Source: Chungangia koreensis (GTDB lineage Bacteria > Bacillota > Bacilli > Bacillales_A > Planococcaceae). Taken from it: a DNA stretch of 64,000 bases. The notes beneath the pieces are model-generated. The model made no database searches. It saw nothing but the letters and a program-made list of their open reading frames with translations, and had not been told where the DNA came from. The stretch covers positions 255,877-319,876 of the forward strand of contig NZ_JBHSEC010000002.1 in NCBI RefSeq assembly GCF_042651785.1, given 5' to 3'. The position numbers and the translations under genes were made by a program. Of this stretch, positions 26,922 through 36,564 are shown in pieces (the stretch's first letter is position 1; every line of letters starts with the position of its first letter).

Positions 26922-29900
26922 TTAATTTTCTTCTAAATCCAAACGGTTTTTCTTGAATAGTTTCGAAAGGATTTCATACACAATCGGTACGACGACTAAT
27001 GTTAAGAGTGTTGAAGATAAGAGACCACCAATTACCGTAACAGCTAAGTCACGGGAAATGAGTCCTCCTCCACCTCCTGTGCCAAGAGCCATCGGAATCA
27101 TTGCCCCAATCGTCGCAATAGCAGTCATTAGAATAGGGCGAAGTCTTGTAGCGCCAGCTTCCAAAATTGCTTCACGCATTGGCATGCCAGCCCGCTCCAT
27201 TCGGATAATCCGATCCACCAATACGATGGCATTTGTAACAACGATACCGATAAGCATGAGAAGTCCCATCATAACCGATACGGAGATCGTTTGGTCAGTC
27301 AACCAAAGTCCAACCCATGAACCGATTACTGTAAATGGCAGTGAGAACAGGATGGCAAACGGTGCAAGACCTTCTCCAAATGTTACGACCAAGATGAAAT
27401 ACACAATGGCGATGGCAGCAAGCATTGCAACTCCAAGCTTAGTAAAGGTTTCTTGCATATCTGCAGCAACACCGTCTACACCTGCAGTTACACCTTTCGG
27501 AATATCTAATTCCTTCACTTTTTCATCGGCTTCTGCCGTAGCCTTAGAAATGTCATCTTCTAAAATTTCTGCAGAGACACTTGCATAATATTTCCCTTCG
27601 GAACGTGCTAAAGAATTTAACGTTGTTCCTTCTTCCACTTCAACGATATCTCCAATCGTTAACGTTTGACCGGTCATCGTTTGAATTGGTGTGTTTAACA
27701 CATCATCAATCGATTCAGCTGCAGCTTTTACATTCCTCTGAACAATCACTTCAATTTCTTGTCCATCATGCTCAACAGTGGTTAATACTTCTTTTTTACC
27801 TGTATCCGTTAATGCCATCACAATCTGACCGGTTGTCAAACCATATTGAATTACATTCGCTTGATCGACCTTCAACACATGTTCGACATATGGATCCTCA
27901 GCATCAGAAGATACCTCTCCAAGAGTATCCACTTCCTCTAACGTCTTCGCGTACATGTGCACTGCTGCCTGAAGATCTTCTAAGTCTTCCGAATACAAAG
28001 TATAGCTCACTTCATTTGAACCCATACCCATAGTGAAGTCCTGGTTCTTCCATTCGCCCTCATGATCGAGTGCAGCTAATTCCTCCAGGATTTCATCTTT
28101 AGCTTCGAGAAAACGTTTATCCGATACATCGTCGTTAAAGATAACATACATAAGCGCTCCGCTTGAACCCATCATCATCGTCGCCGCATCTGCAGAAGCA
28201 CTGTCAGTAATTGATAATTGAACAATATCAATCTCTTTCTGATAGTCCTCGAGCAACAATTTCTCTGCATCTTCAATACTTTCTTCCGTTGCATCCGGCA
28301 GTTCGCCTGCAGCCGGTGTATACGTAATGTACATCACCTTTTCGACGGAAGAACCCATGAACGAGAAACCAATGAGCGGTGTTAACGCAAGAGCACCTGC
28401 TAATAAGACCACTGCAATAAGAGACGTAACGATTTTATGATTTAATGCCTTGTCAAGAACTCCACGGTACCATAATGCTAATTTGCCAACTTCCTTATGA
28501 TGTCCTTCCTTCTTCTCTCCATAAAGTTTCTTACGGAATAAGGTATGGGATAGCGCTGGAACAATCGTAATCGCCACAAGCAGTGAAGAAATCAGAGCAA
28601 ATGACATCGTTAACGCAAATGGCATGAATAATTCTCCCACCATACCGCCAACAAAAATTAGCGGGGCAAAAACGGCAATCGTAACCAACGTAGAAGAAAG
28701 GATCGGTTTGAACATCTCAATCGTCGCTTCACGAATTAACGCACGACCAGTAAGTTTTTCATTCTCCAAATGCAATCGTCGGTATATATTTTCTACAACA
28801 ACAATTGAATCGTCGATGACACGGCCGATTGCAACTGTTATTGCACCCAATGTCATAATGTTTAAAGTAATATCCAACCAGTTTAAGAGTAAGAACGCCA
28901 TAAACACCGAAACTGGAATAGAAATGATTGATATGATTGTAGATTTGAAATCTCTTAAGAACAACAGGATAATCAGAATGGCAATACCGCCGCCGAATAA
29001 TGCTTTTTCAACCATAGTGAAAACAGATTCCTCAATCGGTTCACCTTGGTCCAAAGTAATATCAACAATCAGTCCATCTATGTCTTTCTCTAAATCGGTC
29101 ATTAACGCTTTAACAGCATTGACCACTTCAACTGTATTAGCCTCTTGGCCTTTAACAATCTGTATCGCAATTGCATCTTCACCGTTTGTTCGTGAAATGG
29201 ATTGAACGTTCCCGACAGTTTCAATAGTCGCAATTTCACCTAAAGTGGTTACACCTGTTTTAGTAGGGATGATCAAGTCTTTCAATTCATCGACAGTCGT
29301 TAACTTACCATCTATAGAAACCGCTTGCTCTCCATCTTTGAATTCATATAATCCTAAAGAGAGGCTCATGTCCTGAGCGTTGATCATTTGCTTAACATTA
29401 TCTTCTGTAAGACCGAGCTCTTCCATTTTTTCTTTATTGTACGTAAACTGGACTTCATTGACGTGCTGTCCAGAAACTGTTGCTGAGGCTACACCATCGA
29501 TCTTTTCGATTTCAGGAAGCACTAATGTCTCAACCGTTTCGGTCAATTCCACAATGTCCTCTTGTGAACTTGAAACTGCCAATGCTACAACCGGCATCAT
29601 ATTCATACTGATGGCCATGATTGTAGGTTCTTCAACTTCTTCAGGCAATCCAACATTGTCAACAACCGATTCCAATTGGCGTTTCTTTTCATCCATATCT
29701 ACGCCATATTCATATTCGATCTGAAGTTGTGAAATATTCGATGAAGAGGTCGAATAAACAGCTTTTACATCCTCTAACCCTTCAACAGCCTTTTCCAGTG
29801 GAATGGATACATCTTCCATTACCTGTTCCGGTGTGGCTCCAGGATATACCCCCATCACAATGAGATATGGAATTGATATATCTGGTATGGACTCCATTTT

Positions 29901-29999
29901 CATACGAGTCCCGGAATAAATTCCGGAAACCGTAATGATAATAGTCAGTAACCATACGGCCATTTTATTTTTCAGGACGAAATTGACTAATCCCTTCAC
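26922..29999 (-). CDS. RND-family efflux pump (HAE1/SwrC-like), pump 1
   Basis: 1025 residues with the RND plan: helix 1 near the N-terminus, a large external porter loop (about 35-330), helices 2-6, a second helix block and second porter loop (about 560-830) and helices 8-12. The proton-relay motif of helix 4 has two Asp (GRVIDDSIVVVEN). Gram-positive members such as SwrC export surfactin-like lipopeptides or fatty acids without an outer-membrane partner. Transcription starts from a promoter shared with the divergent TetR gene. Confidence 0.9.
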   Translation of the reverse strand: MKGLVNFVLKNKMAVWLLTIIITVSGIYSGTRMKMESIPDISIPYLIVMGVYPGATPEQVMEDVSIPLEKAVEGLEDVKAVYSTSSSNISQLQIEYEYGVDMDEKKRQLESVVDNVGLPEEVEEPTIMAISMNMMPVVALAVSSSQEDIVELTETVETLVLPEIEKIDGVASATVSGQHVNEVQFTYNKEKMEELGLTEDNVKQMINAQDMSLSLGLYEFKDGEQAVSIDGKLTTVDELKDLIIPTKTGVTTLGEIATIETVGNVQSISRTNGEDAIAIQIVKGQEANTVEVVNAVKALMTDLEKDIDGLIVDITLDQGEPIEESVFTMVEKALFGGGIAILIILLFLRDFKSTIISIISIPVSVFMAFLLLNWLDITLNIMTLGAITVAIGRVIDDSIVVVENIYRRLHLENEKLTGRALIREATIEMFKPILSSTLVTIAVFAPLIFVGGMVGELFMPFALTMSFALISSLLVAITIVPALSHTLFRKKLYGEKKEGHHKEVGKLALWYRGVLDKALNHKIVTSLIAVVLLAGALALTPLIGFSFMGSSVEKVMYITYTPAAGELPDATEESIEDAEKLLLEDYQKEIDIVQLSITDSASADAATMMMGSSGALMYVIFNDDVSDKRFLEAKDEILEELAALDHEGEWKNQDFTMGMGSNEVSYTLYSEDLEDLQAAVHMYAKTLEEVDTLGEVSSDAEDPYVEHVLKVDQANVIQYGLTTGQIVMALTDTGKKEVLTTVEHDGQEIEVIVQRNVKAAAESIDDVLNTPIQTMTGQTLTIGDIVEVEEGTTLNSLARSEGKYYASVSAEILEDDISKATAEADEKVKELDIPKGVTAGVDGVAADMQETFTKLGVAMLAAIAIVYFILVVTFGEGLAPFAILFSLPFTVIGSWVGLWLTDQTISVSVMMGLLMLIGIVVTNAIVLVDRIIRMERAGMPMREAILEAGATRLRPILMTAIATIGAMIPMALGTGGGGGLISRDLAVTVIGGLLSSTLLTLVVVPIVYEILSKLFKKNRLDLEEN

Positions 30000-30017
30000 T
30001 ATTGCACCCGCCTTAAT

Positions 30018-30070
30018 TTGACTTTATCTATACAAGTTCTTATAATAATGACCAGCCGGTCAAAAGTCAA
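30018..30070. promoter_or_regulatory. Divergent overlapping promoters with one TetR operator
   Basis: Rightward promoter (TetR gene): TTGACT (30018-30023), 17-base spacer, TATAAT (30041-30046). Leftward promoter (pump 1): TTGACT (30070-30065), 17-base spacer, TATTAT (30047-30042). The palindrome TGACCAGCCGGTCA (30049-30062) lies inside the leftward spacer and just downstream of the rightward -10. One bound TetR dimer would block both promoters. Confidence 0.8.
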
Positions 30071-30094
30071 TGTGTAAACTAGGAGAGTCACAGA

Positions 30095-30925
30095 ATGGTT
30101 AAAAAACAACTGATCATGGAAAAAGCTTTAGAACTATTCGCAGAGCAAGGCTTTGAAGCCACTTCCATTCAACAGATCACTGATCGATGTGGAATATCTA
30201 AAGGTGCCTTTTACTTATCCTTCAAGTCAAAAGATGAGCTGATTTTAGCGCTGATTGACCACTTTACTCATGAGTTTTTGGGAGAGATTGAACAAGCGGT
30301 CAGTTCTTCTGTTCCTTCCGATCAATTAGTGTATCGTTACCTCAAAAAGTCCTTAGGGTACTTCCAAAAGTATTCAAATTTCGCTCACACTTTTATGAAA
30401 GAATATCAAACGACCATGAGTGAAGGCATCTTTGAAAAAATGCTCTTTTATGAACGGATTTTTAATCGGATCACTTATGAAATTGTGTTGCGACAATTCC
30501 CGGATATTAAAGAGAACGAAGCGCTTGAAATGGTCTTTCTCATTCAAACCTTTTCACAGCGCTACAGTCACTTGTTCCTGAAAAAGATGGCTTCTCCTAT
30601 TGACTTAGATTTGTTATGCCGGTCAATTGTAGAAAAGTTAACCATCCTGGCCGAACATTCGACCATAAAATATTTCTCACCTGATTGGATCGACTGGGAA
30701 ACAGAGCCAAAAGAAGCTTGGTCGACAGAAGAATTGTTAAAGAGCATGGAAGAAAAAATGGAGTTATTAGACGAGGGAATTCTTAAAGAATCGCTTCAAC
30801 TTTTATACAATCATTTATTGACACCTACACTATCACCAGCACTAATAAGTGGACTTCTATTAAATCTAAAGAATGATGCAAAGACCAAATGGATTTCAGA
30901 ACTTTATAGGATGACCCGACCATAA
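30095..30925 (+). CDS. TetR-family regulator of the RND pumps
   Basis: 276 residues, long for the family. The N-terminal HTH is SIQQITDRCGISKGAFYLSF, followed by the usual KSKDELIL; the rest is a helical ligand-binding domain with an extra C-terminal 60 residues. It is divergent from pump 1 with an operator in the overlapping promoters, and convergent with pump 2. Most likely it represses itself and pump 1. I see no identical operator in the 150 bases upstream of pump 2. Confidence 0.88.
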   Translation: MVKKQLIMEKALELFAEQGFEATSIQQITDRCGISKGAFYLSFKSKDELILALIDHFTHEFLGEIEQAVSSSVPSDQLVYRYLKKSLGYFQKYSNFAHTFMKEYQTTMSEGIFEKMLFYERIFNRITYEIVLRQFPDIKENEALEMVFLIQTFSQRYSHLFLKKMASPIDLDLLCRSIVEKLTILAEHSTIKYFSPDWIDWETEPKEAWSTEELLKSMEEKMELLDEGILKESLQLLYNHLLTPTLSPALISGLLLNLKNDAKTKWISELYRMTRP

Positions 30926-30931
30926 AGAAAC

Positions 30932-30970
30932 CCCCGTGAATGCCATAGTGAGGCACAAACGGGGGGTTTT
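30932..30970. terminator. Bidirectional terminator between tetR and pump 2
   Basis: Stem AACCCCCGT.../...ACGGGGGGTT between convergent genes, with an inner GCC/GGC extension and T run on the plus strand. Confidence 0.85.
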
Positions 30971-33900
30971 TATTGGTCATCTTGTTTTTTTCGCCGATCA
31001 AACAAACTGTAAACAATCGGAACAATATAGAGTGTCAAGAAGGTTGAACTGACCAACCCGCCAATGACAACGATCCCCATTGGCTGATTAATCTCTGTTC
31101 CTTCGCCGAGTCCCAAAGCAATCGGGATGAGCCCTAAAATAGTCGTCAAAGCTGTCATAAGAATTGGTCTGACACGATCTCTTGTGGACACTACGATAGC
31201 GTCGTCAGTAGATAACCCTTCAGATTTCCGCTGGTTGATGTAATCGACCAGCACGATTCCGTTGTTTACTACAATACCGATTAGTATGAGAATGCCAATC
31301 ACAGACGGGATGCTCAGCGGTGTCTGCGTCGAAACTAATCCTAAGGCAACTCCGATGATCATCAAAGGTACGGTGAACATGATGACGAATGGATAGTTGA
31401 ATGACTCAAATTGGGCAGCCATTACTATATAAACAAGCACAACCGCTAACAAAACTGCCAGAATCATATCATCGATAGATTCTTCAAATAATTCCCGGTC
31501 TCCACCATAGGAAATATCAGTTTCTTTTGGAAGATTTAATGCTTCCAGACGTTCATTGACCACATCTGTCATTCCTCCGAGAGTTTCACTTGATGTATAT
31601 CGGATCGTAAATGATACGGATGGAGATTGGTCAATTCGTCTAATGGAAATCGGTCCTTCAGCTACGCTTACATCTGCAACTTGTTGCAGTTCGATGAATT
31701 GTCCGGCTGGTGTCCGTATTTTCATCTTACTTAACTGTTCTACACTTCCAAAGAGCTCCGGTTCATATTGGACAAAAACACTATACACTTCATCTTCTTC
31801 AGTAATGATTTGAGTAGCCGGCACACCGCGAGTCGCATTGTTGACTAATTGCGCAAGTTGAACAGGGGCAATCCCGAATTCATTAGCTGCGGCCCGATCA
31901 ACCGTTATGTTCACTTCTTCAACTTTTTCATCCACATTATTAGTTACTTCCAACACATTCGGCAGTTTTTCCATCTCTGCTGAGATCATGTCAATCGTCT
32001 TATTCAGGCGTTGGGCATCAGAATCAGTTACAGTAAATGTGAGAGAGTTCGGCTGTGACCCAGCTGCGGACTGAAGATTGAAACGAACTTCTGCACGTTC
32101 TCCCACCATTTCCACAATTTCGGGTTGCACATCGTCCACGAACTCAAAAACACTTCGATTACGTTCATCCAACGGAACAAGCTTAATATAGATTTCTGCC
32201 ATATGTGCTCTCATGGTTCCTTGTGCCTGATCCTGTTGGGTACCACCGACTAAACTAACAAAGACATCAATATCTTCTTCTAACTCGAGTCGGTCCTCAA
32301 TGGAGTTCACGACTTCTTTTGTCGCTTCCAACGATGAGCCGTTCTCCAACCGGACATTTGCACTGACAAACCCCTCATCTGTTGGAGGTAAAAACTCCGT
32401 CCCGACTTGAATAATTCCGAATACACTTGCAATAAGCAAAATTACCGTGAAAACGAGCATTAACACGCGATGGCCCAATGACCATTTAATCGACCGCTCA
32501 AAATTGTTGTAAGCCTTTGAGCGTCGTCTTCTCGCCTCCAAATTGCCTTTTGGCTTTCTAAGCAGACGGCTCGCCATCATTGGAATAACAGTCAAGGCGA
32601 CCGCTAAAGAAGCAAGTAAACTGAATGATATAGTTAAAGCAAACTCTAAGAAGATCTGGCCAATCAATCCAGAAATAAATATGACCGGAACAAATACAGC
32701 AATGGTCGTTAAAGTAGAGGCGGTAATGGCGGTTCCAACCTCTTTAGTTCCTTCACTTGCTGCTTGTTTTGGAGATTTCCCCAAAGTTAAATGACGTTCA
32801 ATATTTTCAATGACCACAATTGCATTATCAACTAACATCCCGATTCCAAGAGCCAATGCACCCAAAGTCATGATGTTCAAAGCAAAATCCGCAAAATACA
32901 TTAACACGAAGGTTACGATGACAGAATATGGGATGGCAACACCAATGATTAAAGGGCTCCTCACTCCCCTTAAGAAAACAAAGAGGACGAGCATGGCAAA
33001 GATTCCGCCTAATATGAGGGAGCTTCCTATGTTATTGATCGCTAACTGAACATAATCGCCTTGATCGAATAAGATATCTGCATGAATCGATTTATATTCG
33101 TCCTTCTTCAATAACTCGTCCAGTGAAGATTTGAATTCCTTCGAGACCGAAGCTGTATTTGTACCTGATTCTTGTAGAACGGAAAGCAGGACAGCAGGTT
33201 CTCGATTGGCCCTCGTTTCTGTATTGGATTGCGGTTCAGCCAGCTTCACCTCTGCAATGTCCTTGATCATAACTTTCTCGCCATTCAGCGGATTTACAGT
33301 TACAGTTAAATCGGCAATCTCCTCGACAGACGTCAAAGTACTTAAAATCCGCGTCGTTAAACGCTGACCCTCATCTGTTTGGACCGGTTCTCCAGGCATT
33401 GAAATGTTATTGGATTGAATCACTTGAACGATATCTGATTGGGTTAATCCCCGTTCTTCCAACTTGTCCGCTTTAAGTACAATCTGGATTTCTTCAACTA
33501 AAGAGCCAGATATATTGACACTTGCAACGCCTTCAATCCGCCTTAGCTCTTTTTCTAATTCTTCGGCAATGAGTCGGACATCTTCTCCTTTTGCTCCTGA
33601 AGTGAGTGACATTTGAATAATCGGGAACTGGGAAGGGTCGAACTTCATAAAGAGTGGCTTATTTGCATCATCGGGAATCATTGTCGAGTCGATCCGCTGC
33701 ATGACATCAGTTTGAACATCATCGATATGCGACGACCAATCGAACTCCAGGAAAATCAGATTGGCGCCTTCCTGGGAGCTTGATTGCATTCGCTTTAGAC
33801 CTGGCAAGGTAGACAAACTAGCCTCAAGAGGCTTCGTCACTTTTTCACTTACCTCTTCCGGACTTGCCCCAGGGTAGCTCGTCACGACAACCGCTACAGG

Positions 33901-34026
33901 TGGATTTAACTCAGGAATTAAGGTGACCGGTATTTTAATGAACGAAACCGCTCCTAAAATTAAAACCAAAAACATCGTGACAATCGTAAAAACTGGTCGT
34001 TTAATGGAAAAATCGCTAATCCTCAT
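30970..34026 (-). CDS. RND-family efflux pump (SwrC/AcrB-like), pump 2
   Basis: 1018 residues, the same 12-helix, two-porter-loop plan as pump 1 but clearly a diverged paralogue (N-terminus RISDFSIKRPVFTIVTMFL). This one looks closer to B. subtilis SwrC. In helix 4 the proton-relay pair reads VDNAIVVIEN, that is Asp-Asn rather than the Asp-Asp of AcrB and of pump 1. The ending IVYSLFDRRKKQDDQ is complete. Promoter signals upstream are not obvious. Confidence 0.88.
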   Translation of the reverse strand: MRISDFSIKRPVFTIVTMFLVLILGAVSFIKIPVTLIPELNPPVAVVVTSYPGASPEEVSEKVTKPLEASLSTLPGLKRMQSSSQEGANLIFLEFDWSSHIDDVQTDVMQRIDSTMIPDDANKPLFMKFDPSQFPIIQMSLTSGAKGEDVRLIAEELEKELRRIEGVASVNISGSLVEEIQIVLKADKLEERGLTQSDIVQVIQSNNISMPGEPVQTDEGQRLTTRILSTLTSVEEIADLTVTVNPLNGEKVMIKDIAEVKLAEPQSNTETRANREPAVLLSVLQESGTNTASVSKEFKSSLDELLKKDEYKSIHADILFDQGDYVQLAINNIGSSLILGGIFAMLVLFVFLRGVRSPLIIGVAIPYSVIVTFVLMYFADFALNIMTLGALALGIGMLVDNAIVVIENIERHLTLGKSPKQAASEGTKEVGTAITASTLTTIAVFVPVIFISGLIGQIFLEFALTISFSLLASLAVALTVIPMMASRLLRKPKGNLEARRRRSKAYNNFERSIKWSLGHRVLMLVFTVILLIASVFGIIQVGTEFLPPTDEGFVSANVRLENGSSLEATKEVVNSIEDRLELEEDIDVFVSLVGGTQQDQAQGTMRAHMAEIYIKLVPLDERNRSVFEFVDDVQPEIVEMVGERAEVRFNLQSAAGSQPNSLTFTVTDSDAQRLNKTIDMISAEMEKLPNVLEVTNNVDEKVEEVNITVDRAAANEFGIAPVQLAQLVNNATRGVPATQIITEEDEVYSVFVQYEPELFGSVEQLSKMKIRTPAGQFIELQQVADVSVAEGPISIRRIDQSPSVSFTIRYTSSETLGGMTDVVNERLEALNLPKETDISYGGDRELFEESIDDMILAVLLAVVLVYIVMAAQFESFNYPFVIMFTVPLMIIGVALGLVSTQTPLSIPSVIGILILIGIVVNNGIVLVDYINQRKSEGLSTDDAIVVSTRDRVRPILMTALTTILGLIPIALGLGEGTEINQPMGIVVIGGLVSSTFLTLYIVPIVYSLFDRRKKQDDQ

Positions 34027-34166
34027 TTAAGCGTTCCTTTCTCTATCTGCTATATCCATCATAAGGAAACAATTTCCTCACATCAAATAAAATAAAGAAT
34101 GAAGCAAAGAAAAATTCTCCATCCACTCAGCTTCTCTAAATTATTGGACTTTTATTCCTGAAAAAA

Positions 34167-34750
34167 AGACAGCCGTAAGGCCGTCTTAGACTGTAGACAT
34201 AGTCAATTAAAAGTAAATAAAGATGTATATGAAATCCGCGGAGTCCGCCACTTCGCTTTCCGTGGGCTTGGCTTCGGGCCAACAGGAGGTTGGTCACAAA
34301 GGCGTTGCCAAATAGCTACCGGAATCTGCTCCCCAGCAATTTTGCGACAAGCGAAGTGGTGGAGCAGCCAGGACGCGGCGCAATTAGCCTTTGTACTTTA
34401 ACTTAGCCTTTGTTCATTCACTTCGTTCCTGTGGGGTCATCAGCTAAAGCTATTCCCACTGGACATTGAATTAGCTTCCTTGAATTGACACCGCACGAAG
34501 GAAATGCGAAGCATTTTCGAGGAGTCTGCGTGTCCGGTAATGCTTTCAGTATTCTTAATACTTTTTACTGAGGTACGCCAGACAGCGGAAGGCGTCAACG
34601 CATCCATAACCGACATCCTGTCGGTCCGAGGCTCAGCGCGAGCCCGCGGAACGCGTCCGCCTGAAGCGTGTGCTGCTGGTATCATTGATACATAGTTTTT
34701 TATTATATTCTTTATTCGATAAGCTAAAAGACAGCCTTGATGGCTGTCTT
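34167..34750. repeat. Dispersed repeats between duplicated terminator hairpins (copy C)
   Basis: These 580 bases have no credible gene. The right hairpin AAGACAGCC / GGCTGTCTT (34728-34750) ends prfC, overlapping its stop region. A second copy (34167-34188, AAGACAGCC / GGCCGTCTT) with seven U on the minus strand lies at the left. Between them, about 34258-34380 repeats part of copy A (about 6459-6576) in inverted orientation, and 34400-34680 has further GC-rich, partly palindromic sequence. Confidence 0.8.
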
Positions 34751-36314
34751 AGAGTAAGCTGTATAATTTAATGTTTTCGTTTTTGTCTTGGAACCAACGC
34801 ATTGCAAAGTCGTTTTCAAACAAGAAGACGTAGTTATCGAAACGATCCTTAACCAGCATGCTTCTCTGGCTGGACATCGATTCTTTTACATCCCCTTCAT
34901 TTTCAATCCAGCGTGCAATTTTAGAACCGATCGGCTCCATCCGAACTTCCACGTTGTATTCGTTTCTCATCCGATGCTCGAACACTTCAAACTGCAATTG
35001 GCCGACCGCACCTAAAATGACCTCTTCTGTATGAAGAGTTTTGTAGTACTGGATTGCCCCTTCTTGTACAAGCTGGAGAATCCCTTTATGGAAGTGTTTA
35101 GACTTCATCACGTTTTTCGCAGTGACTTTCATAAACAATTCCGGCGTAAATTGAGGAAGTTTCTCATATTGAAGCGGCTTTTTCCCTTCAACGATCGTAT
35201 CGCCAATTTGATAGTTACCTGTATCATACAAACCGATAATATCCCCAGCAACCGCTTCATCAACCGTTTCACGGTCGTCTGCAAGAAACTGTGTGGATTG
35301 CGTTAACTTAAATGACTTGCCTGTTCTGGATAATGTAACGTTCATTCCCCGATCGAACTTACCTGAGACAATTCGCACAAAAGCAATTCGGTCTCGGTGA
35401 GCCGGGTTCATATTCGCTTGGATTTTGAAAACGAAACCGGAAAATTCTTCGGACACCGGATTTACCGATTCTCCATCATCTGTATTTCTTGGTTGTGGAG
35501 GTGGAGCAAATTGTAAATACGTTTCTAAGAAAGTCTGAACACCGAAGTTTGTCAATGCAGAGCCAAAGAAAACCGGAGTCAGTTCACCAGCGTTAATTCG
35601 TTCAATGTCGAACTCATTGCCCGCTTCTTCCAATAGCATGATATCATCCATTGCTTGTGTGTAATATGAACTGACCTTCATTGGATGTTCGACAGCAAGT
35701 TCTCCATCTTCGTTCAAAGGCAGGAATCGATCTTCTTCCGAGCGGAATTGTTCGATCCGCTTATTGTAACGGTCATAGATTCCCAAGAACTCTTTCCCCA
35801 TACCGATTGGCCAGTTCATGGCATAGGACTGGATTCCCAATACTTCTTCCAGTTCTTCCATCAATTCAAGAGGCTCCTTCCCTTGGCGGTCCATCTTATT
35901 GATGAACGTGAAAATCGGAATCCCTCTCATTCGACAAACCTTAAAGAGTTTAATGGTTTGCGGCTCAATCCCTTTTGCCGCGTCAATCATCATGACTGCA
36001 CTATCCACCGCCATCAGTGTACGATACGTATCTTCACTGAAATCTTGGTGACCCGGGGTATCTAAAATATTTACACGGAAGCCGTTATAGTCAAATTGCA
36101 TAACAGAGGACGTAACAGAAATTCCCCGTTGCTTTTCGATTTCCATCCAGTCAGATGTAGCGAACTTTCCGGTCTTTTTCGCTTTTACTGTACCTGCATC
36201 ACGAATAGCACCCCCAAAAAATAGAAGCTTTTCGGTGATGGTAGTCTTCCCGGCATCCGGGTGAGAAATAATCGCAAAGGTACGGCGTGATTGTATTTCG
36301 TCTTTCATAGTCAT
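34749..36314 (-). CDS. prfC: Peptide chain release factor 3
   Basis: 521 residues, a translational GTPase of the RF3 family: G1 ISHPDAGKTTITEKLL, the G2 region around RGISVTSSVM, G3 DTPGHQDFSEDT and G4 INKMDR, followed by the RF3-specific domains II and III. RF3 releases RF1/RF2 from the ribosome after termination. Start at the ATG with AAGGAG nine bases upstream. The gene is transcribed alone. Confidence 0.93.
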   Translation of the reverse strand: MTMKDEIQSRRTFAIISHPDAGKTTITEKLLFFGGAIRDAGTVKAKKTGKFATSDWMEIEKQRGISVTSSVMQFDYNGFRVNILDTPGHQDFSEDTYRTLMAVDSAVMMIDAAKGIEPQTIKLFKVCRMRGIPIFTFINKMDRQGKEPLELMEELEEVLGIQSYAMNWPIGMGKEFLGIYDRYNKRIEQFRSEEDRFLPLNEDGELAVEHPMKVSSYYTQAMDDIMLLEEAGNEFDIERINAGELTPVFFGSALTNFGVQTFLETYLQFAPPPQPRNTDDGESVNPVSEEFSGFVFKIQANMNPAHRDRIAFVRIVSGKFDRGMNVTLSRTGKSFKLTQSTQFLADDRETVDEAVAGDIIGLYDTGNYQIGDTIVEGKKPLQYEKLPQFTPELFMKVTAKNVMKSKHFHKGILQLVQEGAIQYYKTLHTEEVILGAVGQLQFEVFEHRMRNEYNVEVRMEPIGSKIARWIENEGDVKESMSSQRSMLVKDRFDNYVFLFENDFAMRWFQDKNENIKLYSLL

Positions 36315-36512
36315 CGTACATTTCTCCTTTTTTACACCTTATTATGATAAGGGAGGAACAGGCTAAAATACAAGGATTTCTTATTTTACACGGGGAGGAT
36401 TGTAAAGGATCAGAGTTTTTGGGGATTAAGTTCTCGCTTGTGAGGATTAAATGCCGAATTTCAAGGATCAACCACTCCACTTATAAAGTTATCCCGCCCG
36501 TTCCAAACCAAC

Positions 36513-36557
36513 AAAAAACGAGATGGTGCTCCCCTAAACAAAGGCCCTCCATCTCGT
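36513..36557 (-). terminator. Terminator after murE
   Basis: Nine-bp stem ACGAGATGG / CCATCTCGT (36518-36526, 36549-36557) with U run on the minus strand. Confidence 0.8.
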
Positions 36558-36564
36558 TTATCCA

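Noticed and set aside
34440..34695. Short frames downstream of copy C repeats
   Set aside because: They fall in palindromic GC-rich repeat sequence on both strands and have no homology I recognise.
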